From Chamaelirium japonicum (Eukaryota; Streptophyta; Magnoliopsida; Liliales; Melanthiaceae): 64,000 bases of DNA. The translations under genes and the position numbers were made by a program. Below are positions 47,966 to 59,282 of the stretch, piece after piece. How positions within the stretch are numbered: the first letter of the stretch is position 1; every line of letters starts with the position of its first letter. The stretch covers positions 503,501 to 567,500 of the forward strand of contig CANTAL010000002.1 in the NCBI GenBank assembly GCA_947650365.1, given 5' to 3'. The notes beneath the pieces were generated by a model. It was not told the origin of the DNA. It ran no database searches and saw only the letters and a list, made by a program, of their open reading frames with translations.

Positions 47966-50900
47966 GTTGAGTTGATACTATTGAGAAGTGGAGTTTTGAA
48001 ATTTAGATTCCTTTTTACTTCACACCTATACCCTTGGCCAATGGACTAGAGCATGACTTCTTCTCTCTTTATTTATCTCTCCATTCACTTCTCTCTTCTT
48101 CTCTTTCTTCTGTGGAGTTTTGGAATTTAGATTCTTTCTTACTTCACACTTATACCTGTGGCCAATGGATTGGAGTAGGACTTCTTCTCTCTTCATTTAT
48201 CTCTTCATTCTCTTCTCTCTTCTTCTCTGTTCTGTCTTCGTTTCTTTCTCTATTTTCTTATGACTGGTCGGCTAGGCTCGACATATTCATACTGATAATA
48301 TATTGTGAGATGGGAGAATAAGAGAGCAGTCAAACGTGCCCCACCCTAAAGGGTTCGTTTATTATTTATAGGGTAAGCTTACTTAGGGCCTAAGCAATCT
48401 ATAGGAAACCCTATTCTATGGGTAAAGAGAGAAGAGAATGGAGAGATTTGATTATATTATTGAGAAGTAGAGTTTTGGAATTTAAATTCCTTCTTACTTC
48501 ATACCTAAACCCCTGGCGAATGGACTAGAACAGGACTTCTCTCTTCTCTCTTTGTTTATCTCTCCATTTTCTTCTCTCTTCTACTCTCTCTTCTGTCTTC
48601 GTTTCTCTCTCCGTTTTCTTAGGACTAGTCGGCTGGGCTCGACATATTCGTGCTGATAACGTGTTATGAGATGGGAGAATACTTATTAATTTTATTTATT
48701 TTAATTAATATTTTTAAATATTATAAAGTATATTATTTCATTAAATATTTAAATAGTATCATCTCAACGTTATTATTTAAATATTTAATTATAAAATATT
48801 GCAAAATTATTAAATAATTTATATAAATTTATGAGCATGAAAAATATTTTATTTCTCTTCTTCTCTCTTTATTTATTTATTCTTTCTCTTCTCTCTTCTT
48901 CTCTCTCTTCTGTGTTCGTTTCTCGCTCTATTTTCTTTTGATTGGTCGGCTGGGCTCGACATGTTCGTGCTAGAACTTATTGAGATAAGAGAGAAGTGAG
49001 AAGAAGAGAGAAAAGAAATGAGAGATAAATGAAGAGACAAGAAGTCCTGCTCTAGTCCATTAACCATGGGTATAAGTATAAAGTAAAAAGGAATCTAAAT
49101 TTCAAAACCCCACTTCTCAAAAATATAATTAAATCTCTCCGTTCTCTTCTCTCTTCTACTATAGATTAGGGTTTCCCATAGATTGCTTAGGCCCAAAGTA
49201 AGCTTACCCTTTAAATAATATACGACCCTTTTAGGATGGGAATATTTAACGGCTCTTTATTTCTCCTATTTCATAAAACGTTATCAGCACGAACATATCG
49301 AGCCCAGCCGACAAATCACAAGAAAACGGAGAGAGAAACGAAGACAGAACAGAGAGAAGAAGAGAGAAGAGAATAAAGAGATAAATTATAAGAGAAAAAA
49401 GAAGAAGCCCTGCTCCAGTCCATTGGCCGTGGGTATAGGTGTGACGTAAGAAGGAATCTAAATTCCAAAACTTCATTTCTCAATAATATAATTAAATTTG
49501 TCCGTTTTCTTCTCTCTTCTCCCATAGATTAGGGTTTAGCATAGATCGATTAGATACTAACTAAGCTACCCTATAAATAATATACAACCCCTTTAGGGTG
49601 GGGCACGTTTGACAGTTCTCTCTTTCTCCCATCTCACAACACGTTATCAGCACGAATATGTTGAGCCCAGCCAACCAGTCACAAGAAAACGAAGAGAGAA
49701 ACGAAGACAGAAGAGACAGAAGAAGAGAGAAGGGAACAGAGAGATAAATGAAGAGAGAAGAGATAAGATATCCTACTCTATTCCATTGACCTTGGGTATA
49801 GGTGTGAAGTAAGAAGGAATCTACATTTCAAAACTCCACTTCTGTCTTCGTTTTTCTCTCTATTTTCTTACGACTGGTCGGCTGGGCTTGACATGTTCGT
49901 GCAGATAACGTGTTATGAAATGGGAGAAAGAGAGAGTCGTCAAACATACCCCATCCTAAAGAGGTCGTATATTATTTATAGGGTAAGTTTACTTAGGACC
50001 TAAGCAATCTATAAGAAATTCTAATCCATGCGAGAAGAGAGAAGAGAATGGAAAGATTAATTATATTATTATGAAGTGGAGTTTTAGAATTTAGATTCCT
50101 TCTTACTTCACATCTATACCTGTGGCCAATGGACTGTATCAGGACTTCTTCTCTCTTTTCTCTTCGCTTATCTCTCTGTCCTCTTCTCTCTTCTTCTCTC
50201 TCTTCTGTCATCGTTTTCTTGTCTCGCCTGGGCACGACATGTTAGTGTTGATAACGTGTTGTGAGATGGGAGAAAGAGAGGGCCATCACACGTGCCGCAC
50301 CCTAAAGAGGTCATATAAAAATTGAAAAGTAGAGTTTTTGAATTTAGATTCCTTCTTACCTTACACCTATACCAATGGCGAATAGACTGGAGTAAGACTT
50401 CTACTATCTTCTCTCTTTATTTATCTCTTTATTCTCTTCACTCTTTTGTCTTCGTTTGTCCCTTAATTAAATAATTATATTATTTAATTAAATTATTTAG
50501 GTAGAAGAAAGAACATAACGGAGAGATAAACAAAGAGAGAAGGGAAGAAGAAGTCTTGGTATAGCTGTGGAGTAAGAAGGAATCTAAATTCCAAAACTCT
50601 ACTGACGAGAGAGAAGAAGAGAGAAGAGAGAGAAGAATAGAGAAGAGAACGTAAAGATAAACAAAAAGAGAAGATAGAAGAAGTCCTGCTCCAATCCATT
50701 GGCCACGGGTATAAGTGTGAAGTAATAAGGAATCTAAATTCCAAAACTCCACAAAAGAGAACGAAGATAAGAACAGACTTCTATTTAATTATTATAACTA
50801 GAGTTATTTATATTATTTTATTTAGGTTCTCTTCTCTCTTCTCACAATATATTATCAATAAGAACATGTCGAGCCCAACCAACTAGTCACAAGAAAACAG

Positions 50901-53900
50901 AGAGAGAAATAAAGACAGAAGAGAGAAGAAAATATAGAAAAGAACGGAGAGATAAACGAATAGATAAGAGATTAGAAGTCCTGTTCCAGTCCATTCGCCA
51001 CGGGTATAGGTGTGAAGTAAAAAGGAATCTAAATTCCAAAACTCTACTTCTCAATATTTATACGACCCCTTTAGGGTGCGGCACGTGTGCCGGCTCTCTA
51101 TTTCTCCCATCTCACAACACGTTATCAACACGAACATGCCATGCCTAGCCGACCAGTCACAAGAAAACGGAGAGAGAAACAAAGACAAAATAGAGAAGAG
51201 GACAAAGAGATAAACAAAGAATAAATAAGAAATCTTGCTCAAGTCCATTGGCCACTGGTATAGGTATGAAGTAAGAAGGAATCTAAATTCAAAAACTCCA
51301 TAGAAGAAAGAGAAGAAGAGAGAAAAGAACGAAGAGATAAATGAAGAGAGAAGAGAGAAGAAGTCTTACTCCAATCCTTTGGCCATGGGTATAGGTGTGA
51401 AGTAAGGAGGAATCTAAATTCCAAAACTTCACTTCTGGCCTCGTTTCTCTTTCTACTTTCTTACAACTGGTCAGCTGGGCTCGGCATATTCGTGCTGATA
51501 ACGTGTTGTGAGATAAGAGAAACAGAGAGCATCAAACATGCCCACCCTAAAGGGGTCATAAATTATTTATTATTTATAGGGTAAGTATACGTAGGGCCTA
51601 AGCAATCTATGGGAAACCCTAATCCATGGGAAAAGAGAGAAGAGAATGGCGAGTGTAAATTATATTATTGAGAAATGGAGTTTTGGAATTTAGATTACTT
51701 CTTACTTTACACCTAGACCCGTGGTTAATGGACTAGAGTATGACTTCTTCTCTCTTCTGTCTTCGTTTATCTCTCCGTTCTCTTCTTTCTTGTTCTTTCT
51801 CCTCTGCCTTCATTTCTCTCTTCGTTTTCTTATGACTGATCGACTGGGCTCGATATGTTCATGCTGATAACATATTGTGTGATAGGAGAAAGGAAGAGAC
51901 GTCAAATGTGCTCCACCCTAAAGGGGTCGTATAAATATTAAGAAGTTGAGTATTGGAATTTAGATTCCTTCTTATTTCACACCTATATCTGTAGCCAAAG
52001 GCCTGGAGCAAGACTTCTTCTCTCTTCGTTTATCTTTTCGTTCTCTTCTCTCTTTTTCTCTCTCTTTCTATTTTTGTTTCTCTCTCCATTTTCTCTTCTC
52101 TTTTTTTCTCTCTCTTCTGTTTTCATTTCTCTTTTCATTTTCTTGTGACTGGTAGGCTGTGCTCGACATGTTCGTGCTGATAACATATTATGAGGTAGAA
52201 GAAAGAAAGATCCATCAAATGTGCCCCACCCTAAAGGTGTCATATAAAAATTAAGAAATAGAGTTTTGTAATTTAGATTCCTTCTTACTTTACACCTATA
52301 CCCATGGCTAATAGACTGGAGCAGGACTTTTTCTCTTTTTGTACTGATAATATTACTATAATTTTTTTAATTAAATTAATCATTTAATTAAAATAAAGAG
52401 AGTTTTGGAATTTACTATGATAATCATAATAACATTGAGATGATACTATTGAGAGGTGGAGTTTTGGAATTTGGATTTCTTCTTACTTCATACCTATTCC
52501 CATGATGAATGGACTGGAGCATAACTTTTTATCTTTTCTCTCTTTATTTATCTCTTCGTTTTCTTCTTTTTTCTTCTCTCTTTTGTCTTTGTTTCTCTTT
52601 TCATTTTCTTGCGACTGGTCGGTTGGGCTCGACATGTTTATGCTGATAACGTATTGTGAGTTAGGAGAAAGAGAGAGCTGTCAAACATGCCTCACCCTAA
52701 AGGGGTTGTATATTATTTATAGGGTATGCTTAGTTAGGGCCTTAGCAATCTATGGGAAACCCTAATCCATAGGAAAAGAAAGAAGAGAACGGAGAGATTT
52801 AATTATATTATTGAGAAGTAGAGTTTTAGAATTTAGATTCCTTCTTACTTTATACCAATACCCTTGGCGAGTGGACTGGAGTAAGACTTATCTCTTCTCT
52901 CTTCATTTATCTCTATGTTCTCTTCTCTCTTCTCATAACACGTTATTAGCACGAACATATCGAGCCTAGCCGACCAGTCATAAAAAAACGGTACGAGAAA
53001 CGAAGACAAAAGAGAAAGAAGAAGAGAGAAGAGAATGGAGAGATAAATAAAGAGAGAAGAAGAGAAATAAAATATTTTTTGTGCTCATAAATTTATATAA
53101 ATTATTTAATAATAATGTAATTTTTTATAATTAAATATTTAGATAATAACATTGAGATGATACTATTTAAATATTTAATGAAACGATATTCTTTATAATA
53201 TTTAAAGAAATATTAATTAAAATAAATAAAATAAATAAGTAATCTCCCATCTCACAATACGTTATCAGCATGAACATATTGAGCCCAGCAGACCAGTCAC
53301 CAAAAAACAAAGAGAGAAACGAAGACAGAAGAGAGAGAAGGAGAGAGAAGAGAACGGAGAAATAAACAAAGAGAAAAGAGAGAAGAAGTCCTACTCCAGT
53401 CCATTCGCCACGGGTATAGGTGTGAAGTAAGAAGGAATCTAAATTCCAAAACTCCACTCTTAATAATATAATTAAATCTCTCCATTCTCTTCTCTCTTCT
53501 CTCTTCTCCCTTGGATTGGGTTACTCTATAAATAATATATGACCCCTTTAGGGTGTAGCACATATGACGGCTCTTTTTTTCTCCCATCACATAATATGTT
53601 ATCAGTACGAACATATCGAGCCCAGCCGACCAATTACAAGAAAATGGTGAGAGAAACAAAGACAGAAGAGAGAGAAGAGAAGAGAAGAGAACGAAGAGAT
53701 AAATGAAGAGAGAAAAGATAAGAAGTCCTGCTCCAGTCTATTTGCCATAGGTATAGGTGTGAAGTAAGAAGGAATCTAAATTCCAACACTCCATAGAAGA
53801 GAGAGAATAAGAAAGAAGAGAACAGAGTGATAAATAAATAGAAAAGAGAGAAGAAGTCCTGCTCAAGTACATTAGCCACGGGTACAGGTGTGAAGTAAGA

Positions 53901-53934
53901 AGGAATCTAAATTTCAAAACTCCACTTCTTAATA
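47966..53934. repeat. TRIM-like array with segmental duplications
   Basis: Units in both orientations. 48665-48860 is an inverted copy of the AT spacer at 37085-37295 and 53055-53240. 50.47-52.25 kb is repeated at 62.23-64.0 kb (AATAATTATATTATTTAATT at 50471 and 62233). 51.9-53.4 kb is repeated at 35.9-37.4 kb. A primer site lies near 51120. No gene is supported. Confidence 0.65.
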
Positions 53935-54195
53935 GTATCATCTCAACGTTATTATGATTATCATAGTAATGTTATTATAATTTTTTTAAATTAAATTAAT
54001 TAATTATTTAATTATCAAATTATTTAAATAATTTAATAATTATGTTTTTTATAAAATAAATAATTTTTTTAACCTTATTTAATTATTTTAATTATTTATT
54101 TTTTATTATATTATTAAATATTTAAATTATGTACCGATTTAATTATTTAAATTATTAAAGAAAGAAATATTGATTTAATTATATAATTAATTAAT
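53935..54195 (+). repeat. AT-rich core block, left part, interrupted by the Copia insertion
   Basis: It starts ATCATCTCAACG with ATTATGATTATCATAG and aligns with the beginning of 34486-35337. It is cut at 54195 and continues at 60700. The last five bases TTAAT (54191-54195) are the target duplication. Confidence 0.75.
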
Positions 54196-54350
54196 TATTG
54201 GGAAAAACTCATCTTATTATTCACCAAAGCCCCTATATATAGGCATAATATGCCATAGGGATAGAGACGGGGTAAATCTCTAAATCCCTTGAATCCAAGG
54301 GTCTTTATCTGGTGGGTATCCATATCCGATGCAACCACCGTTTCATAACA
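54196..54350 (-). repeat. 3' LTR of the Copia element
   Basis: 155 bp. On the minus strand it starts TGTTATGAAACGG and ends TTTTCCCAATA. The last G/A change turns the canonical CA end into TA. A TATATATAGG box occurs near 54229-54239 (minus strand). It differs from the 5' LTR at the terminal base pair near 54197 and at 54317. Confidence 0.92.
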
Positions 54351-54359
54351 CTCCCCCTT
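54351..54359 (-). other. Polypurine tract of the Copia element
   Basis: Minus-strand AAGGGGGAG directly abuts the start TGTTATGA of the 3' LTR. This is the expected position for plus-strand priming. Confidence 0.8.
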
Positions 54360-54360
54360 G

Positions 54361-54708
54361 GATGACCACCATTTATCAATGATTGCCTCATTAAAACCTT
54401 TGATGGAAAAACCCAGTGGGAAAAATCCTATCAAAGGAAAAAGAGTACAACCTTAGTTCTTCAGGAACAAGTTCTTCAGGAACTATGGTGGGTGCGCATA
54501 ATGCTGCCTCGTTAAAACCTTTGATGGGAAAACCCTGTGGGAAAAACCCTACCAAAGGAAAAAGAGTACAGCGCGCATAAATTTGCATCTTCAAGATGCC
54601 CTCCTCCTAACTATTACATTACCACTATTACATCTCTCCCCTTGATTATATCTCCTCCTGATTACATTATTACATTTCTCCCCCTGATTATATCTCCTCC
54701 TTATTATA
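54361..54708 (-). repeat. Copia 3' untranslated segment with a duplicated ~65-bp motif
   Basis: Two similar blocks, about 54385-54450 and 54507-54572, each contain TTAAAACCTTTGATGG, a GTGGGAAAAA run and CAAAGGAAAAAGAGTACA. Between them TTCTTCAGGAAC is tandemly doubled, and a third simple repeat of CCCCTGATTATATCTCCTC type follows to about 54710. No coding sequence. Confidence 0.75.
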
Positions 54709-55261
54709 TCAATTTGTTTGGTGATTGAGCCGTCGCAGTCCGATGCCGTATACCATCTTCTGGAAAGTAGACTTGGGCAAAGCTTTGGTGAAGAGATCCG
54801 CAAGATTGTCGCTTGACCGTACTTGCTTGACTTCAATCTCCCTTTTCTTCTGAAGCTCGTGGGTGTAGAAAAACTTTGGTGAGATGTGCTTTGTTCGATC
54901 TCTCTTGATGAAGCCAGCTTGAATTTGAGCAATACATGCGGCATTATCTTCGTGGATAACTGTCGGCTCTTTGGTAATGGATGCCAACTGGCAACTGCTG
55001 CTGATGTGCTGCACAAGTGACCTCAACCATACGCATTCTTTACTTGCTTCATGCAGGGCTAATATTTCAGCATGGTTCGATGATGTAGCCACAAGTGTTT
55101 GTTTAGTCGATCTCCAAGAAATAGCTAGCTGCATTGTTATTTAAAAATACACACCCTGTTTGGTATCGACCCTTATGGGGGTCAGAGAGAAAACCTGAAT
55201 CTGCATAACCAATCAAGTGAGGAGTACCACAAGTATAAAACAATCCCATATCAATGGTTCC
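54709..55261 (-). pseudogene. Copia RNase H domain (broken)
   Basis: The C-terminal part of pol. The start (YADSGFLSDPHKG) lies in one frame downstream of a stop at 55262-55264. After a frameshift and probable small deletion near 55145 the rest continues at 55134-54709: SWRSTKQTLVATSSNHAEI, then EDNAACIAQIQAG, RTKHISPKFFYTHEL and RSSDNLADLFTKALP, all typical of Copia RNase H. The Asp in YADS, the Glu in HAEILALHEAS and the Asp in EDNAAC are candidate catalytic acids. RNase H removes the RNA strand after reverse transcription. The break makes this copy non-functional without help. Confidence 0.88.
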
Positions 55262-56335
55262 TCACAAATATTTAAATATTTGTTTTATTCCATTCCAATG
55301 CCTAAGAGTCGGTTCTGAACTGTATCTAGCCAATAGATTAACAGAAAAACATATATCTGGTCTAGTACATTGAGCTAAATACAATAAATCACCAATAGCA
55401 CTTAAATACGGTTTTTCAGAACCAAGAATAGTTTCATGTTCCTCTTTAGGTCTAAATAGATCTTTATGAATATCAAGAGGTCTAACTACCATGGGAGTAC
55501 TTAGTGGGTGACATTTATCCATATTAAATTTCTTTAACAAATTTTCAGTATATAACGATTGATGTACTAAAATCCCACTAGAGCTACGCTCGATCTGCAG
55601 GTCGAGACAAAACTTAGTATCACCAAGTTCTTTCATTTTAAACTCCCTTTTTAGATAATCAGAAGTTTTCTTGAGCTCTTCAGGAGTCCCAATCAAGTTT
55701 ATGTCATCCACATAAACTGCAATTATAGTAAATCCATTTTCTGATTTCTTTATGAAAACGCATGGGCATATGGGATCATTCTTATAACCTTCCCTAGACA
55801 AGTATTCACTAAGGTGATTTTACCACATCCTTCCGGATTGCTTCAGGCCATACAATGCTCGTCTTAGTTTTATCGAGTGCGCACTCTTTGATGTTGCTTC
55901 AGGCAACTTGAATCCTTCTGGGACTTTTGATATTGCTTCAGGCAACTTGAATCCTTCTGGGATTTTCATATAAATATCTGTGTCTAGGTTCCCGTATAGG
56001 TATGCCGTTACGACATCCATTAGCCTCATCTCTAGTTTTTCAGAAACTGTGAGACTAATAAGATATCTAAACGTAATTATATCCATAACAGGGGAATATG
56101 TCTCTTCATAATCAATCCTGGGTTTCTGCAGGAATCCCTGGGCTACAAGCCTTGCCTTCTATCTAGCGATTTTATTATTTTTATTTCTTTTCCTTACAAA
56201 CACACATTTGAAACCTACAGGGTTTACGTTATTTGGTGTTTGTACTATAGGTCCAAATACTCCACGTTTCTTGAGAGATTCAAGTTCAGCTTGAATAGCT
56301 TCTCTCCATTTTGGCCAATCAGTTCTATGTCATCG
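55262..56335 (-). pseudogene. Copia reverse transcriptase domain (broken)
   Basis: Reading down the minus strand: RTDWPKWREAIQAELESL near 56330, VFGPIVQTP, KARLVAQGF, YEETYSPVMDIITFRYL, then YLYGNLDTDIYMKIPEGF, LYGLKQSGRMW, the catalytic YVDDINLIG near 55715, LQIERSSSGILVHQSLY and RPDICFSVNLLARY. Breaks: a stop inside RxKARLVAQG near 56163, a stop after GRMW near 55817-55819, and a stop at 55262-55264 where the family usually has Arg. A duplicated 15-residue segment around PEGFKLPEAISK occurs at about 55895-55965. The domain copies element RNA into DNA in virus-like particles. This copy cannot make it intact. Confidence 0.9.
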
Positions 56336-56871
56336 ATGACTATTTCCTTTCGGTCCCAAATTTCACCCCTCATATGGAATATTGAGCTCTCATTATTTGG
56401 TACCGGTACCTTATCCATAATCACTGCAGGGATCTCTTCAGGAGTTTGAGGGAAATTTGGCCGTTGGGAAATATTTTCTTCTAGAAAAATATGGTCCATA
56501 ATCTCTTCTGGAGCATTATGACCAGGTTCTTCTGGAACCTCAACTTCTTCTAGAGTTTTAGGGCATGATTTCTCATTCAACTTCCTCTTCCGGGGAACTG
56601 AATCTTTGGAACCTATAGGTCTGCCACGTTTCTGACGTGCAGCAGTTTCATTAGTGGGAGTTGGAATATTAATTCTTGCAGGTACATTCTTGGCTGGAAC
56701 AAACGACTTAGTTACATTAGTTGCATCATTGAAGGCATCAGGTAATTGATTTGTGATATCTTGCAAATACAAAATCCTTTTTACTTCTATCTCGCATTGG
56801 GGAGATCTAGGATCTAAATGAGACATAGTGAAAGTATTCCACGATAATTCACGTCGTTCTTCGGGAACAGG
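56336..56871 (-). pseudogene. Copia pol linker between integrase and reverse transcriptase
   Basis: The low-complexity linker follows integrase in the same frame after a stop at 56872-56874. It starts around MSHLDPRSPQCEIEVKRIL and is rich in Pro, Glu and Lys (KRGRPIGSKDSVPRKRKL is nuclear-signal-like). Frame is lost near 56340, where IVIDDIE is followed in another frame by RTDWPKW. Relatives usually have some twenty further residues here, so a deletion is likely. Confidence 0.75.
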
Positions 56872-57900
56872 TCATTGCCTAGAAACTTCTTTATCTCCCC
56901 CTAACGGCGGGAAGACTATCTTATCGAAATGACAATCTGCAAATCTAGCAGTAAAAAGATCACCTGTTAAGGGTTCTAAGAATCTTATGATTGAAGGTGA
57001 GTCAAAACCTATATAAATCCCCAATCTACATTGGGGACCCATCTTAGTTTTATTTGGAGGGGGAATAGGGACCTGCACAGCACATCCAAAATTTCTAAGA
57101 TGAGATATATTGGGCTGAATACCTGACACAAGTTGTGTAGGAGAAAAATTATGGTATGAAGTAGGTCTGAGTCTAACAAGATTAGCAGCATGCAAGATAG
57201 CATGCCCCCATGCAGAAATTGGAAGTCTGGATTGTAAGAGTAATGGTCTAGATATTAATTGCAAGCGCTTGATAAAAGCTTCAGCAAGGCCATTCTGGGT
57301 ATGGACATGGGGGACAGAATGTTCGACTTCTATTCCGATGGATGTGCAGAAGTCATTGAAGATTTTAGAAGAGAATTCAGCTGCATTATCCAATCGGATA
57401 GATTTGATAGGGTTATCAGGAAAACTAGCTCTAAGTTTGATAATCAGGGATAATAATCTAGAAAATGCTAAATTTCTAGTGGAGAGTAGGCTCACATATG
57501 ACCATCTAGTAGATGCATCTATTAGGACCATAAAATATCTAAATGGACCACTAGGAGGGTGTATAGGACCACAGATATCACCTTGAACCCTCTGCAGGAA
57601 GGTAGGTGATTCTATCTCTATTTTCTGAAAAGAAGGTCTAGTGTTTAACTTCCCTTGGGAACAAGGGTCACAAAAATGGTCTTTTGGAAAAGTCAAACTT
57701 TGATTGTTAAGAGGATGACCATAAGAATTATGAATGATCTTTCTAAGCATTCCTGACCCTGGGTGACCTAATCTATCATGCCAAAGGACCAAATCGTCAG
57801 GATTTGTGAACTTCTGGTTCAAGTGAGTGGCATATGACTCCATAACCCCAATGTGGGTAAAGTATAACCCAAAAGATAGGGTTGAGCATTTTTCTAGCAT
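56872..57900 (-). pseudogene. Copia integrase (GAG-pre-integrase plus catalytic core)
   Basis: The 342-residue open frame begins in the pre-integrase region. Zinc-binding residues are seen in LWHDRLGHPG and FCDPCSQGK. The catalytic D,D35E core has Asp in QGDICGPI, Asp in IRLDNAAEF and Glu in HTQNGLAEAFIKR. Later segments (LRNFGCAVQV, LGIYIGFDSPS) are also standard for Copia. The frame joins protease upstream and the linker downstream, and is broken by stops at 57919-57921 and 56872-56874. Integrase inserts the cDNA. Its core looks intact, so an internal frame of this size is the best-preserved part of the element. Confidence 0.92.
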
Positions 57901-57918
57901 GGAAATATGCTCTCCGTT

Positions 57919-58233
57919 CTAAGATGTGATGCAGAGGTATTCTTGATTGCCTTCATTTGTAGTTTCTAAATGATATCCATTTGCTCGGATATCTTTGAAG
58001 CTCAGTAAATTTCTTCTGGAATTTTCTGAGTATAGAACATCCTTAATTAGCAAATGAGTACCATTTGGTAAAAGAATATAGGCTCTTCCGGACCCTGTAA
58101 CTATGTCAGTAGGGCCAGCTACTGTAGTAACCATACGTGAATTATATTCAATATTTGTAAAGAATTTTCTGTGTTTCAGTATGGTCTGAGTTGTTGCACT
58201 ATCTATCAGGTAAATCTCTTTGTAGTTGGTCAT
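57919..58233 (-). pseudogene. Copia aspartic protease region
   Basis: 104 residues with the active-site segment YLIDSATTQTIL (Asp-Ser-Ala rather than Asp-Ser-Gly), GSGRAYILLPNG, and NLLSFKDIRANGYHLET, all standard for this Copia group. It is in frame with integrase but ends in a TAG at 57919-57921. Protease cuts the Gag-Pol precursor. Confidence 0.85.
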
Positions 58234-58499
58234 CGTTTCTAAATGATAAGTTATGAGTCAATGAATACCAGAGAAGAAGTATCAATGATAAAACACAATT
58301 TCTAACTATAATCACCAGAACGATAATATAAATATCCAACAGAATATAAAAATTAATCAGCAATGTCTGACAGAATAAAAACTACTAAGCAATGTCTAAC
58401 AGGAGATAAAAATTACTTAGCAATGTTTGACAGGAAAATAAAGACTACTTAGCAATGTCTGACGGAATAAATAAAAGGAGAACTAAAGTCTTCAGAGAT

Positions 58500-59282
58500 C
58501 CCAAGATTCAGGGATTTAATGTGCCATCGTCTAACTCATCAAAGTAATCTAAACTTTCTAGGTACGATGTCTTCAGGACATCAGTCTTCTTCTGGTAATC
58601 TTCAGGCCACTCATTGTTTTCTAATGTTTACTGGCACAGCAGTTTCCAAACCAATGTCCTTCCTAGGACCCTAATTATTATCTCTTCCCGGATGATATTG
58701 GTGTCCACCTCTTCCAGGGTGGTCTCTACCTCTTCCAAGGTAGTTATTGCGTCCTTCGCTGCCGTGTCTTCCATCTCTCCTTCCTCTACCTCTACCTTGG
58801 TAGAAATCATTGGTGTTTGCTTCTGGCAATGCCAATGATCTAGTGGGTCTAGAATTATAATTCTTTACCAGTAGGGTATTATGTTTTTCAACGATCAGGT
58901 GGACTTTTATGAGTTCTGAGTACTTCTGGTACTTCATTCCCCTGTATTCGCTCTTTGCTGCAAGCAAAGTGATCATCTTCTGGTGATAATCAGGATCTAC
59001 TATGTTCATATATTCGCTCTTTGCTGCAGGCAAAGTAATCATCTTCTGGTGATCGTAGCGTTCCTTGAGTGCCTTATAGAGATCTGCAAGATCTACTATG
59101 TTCATATATTCGCTCTTTGCTACAGGCAAAGTGATCATCTTCTGGTGATCGTAGCGTTCCTTGAGTGCCTTATAGAGATCTGTAGGATCTACTATGTTCA
59201 TATATTCATTAATTACTATGATTACCATATTCATCACATGTGCATATAGAGATATATTATAGAAAACAATTTGACATATCAT
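58500..59282 (-). pseudogene. Copia gag remnant with internal 96-bp tandem repeat
   Basis: The open part at 58671-59282 has the gag phrase LYKALKERYDHQKMITLP, repeated, then KYSELIKVHLIVEKHNTLLVKN and an Arg/Gly-rich tail (GRGRGRRDGRHG). Compared with family gags, the N-terminus and the middle (between the KERYDHQK motif and the KYSEL motif) are missing, and I cannot find the zinc knuckle (CX2CX4HX4C) downstream. The repeat makes two full and two partial copies of EYMNIVDPTDLYKALKERYD. Gag would form the particle. This version is grossly altered. Confidence 0.75.
58935..59230. repeat. 96-bp tandem repeat in the gag remnant
   Basis: Full units at 59005-59100 and 59101-59196, each starting TTCATATATTCGCTC and ending GATCTACTATG. 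A shortened unit lies at about 58935-59004, and a partial start at 59197. Two full units are nearly identical, so the expansion is recent. 96 is a multiple of three, so frame is kept. Confidence 0.92.

Noticed and set aside
54391-54594. Small open frame downstream of RNase H, with FFPQGFPIKGFNEA, as an extra Copia gene
   Set aside because: It is the translation of the duplicated 3' untranslated motif, without a start context and overlapping a tandem repeat.
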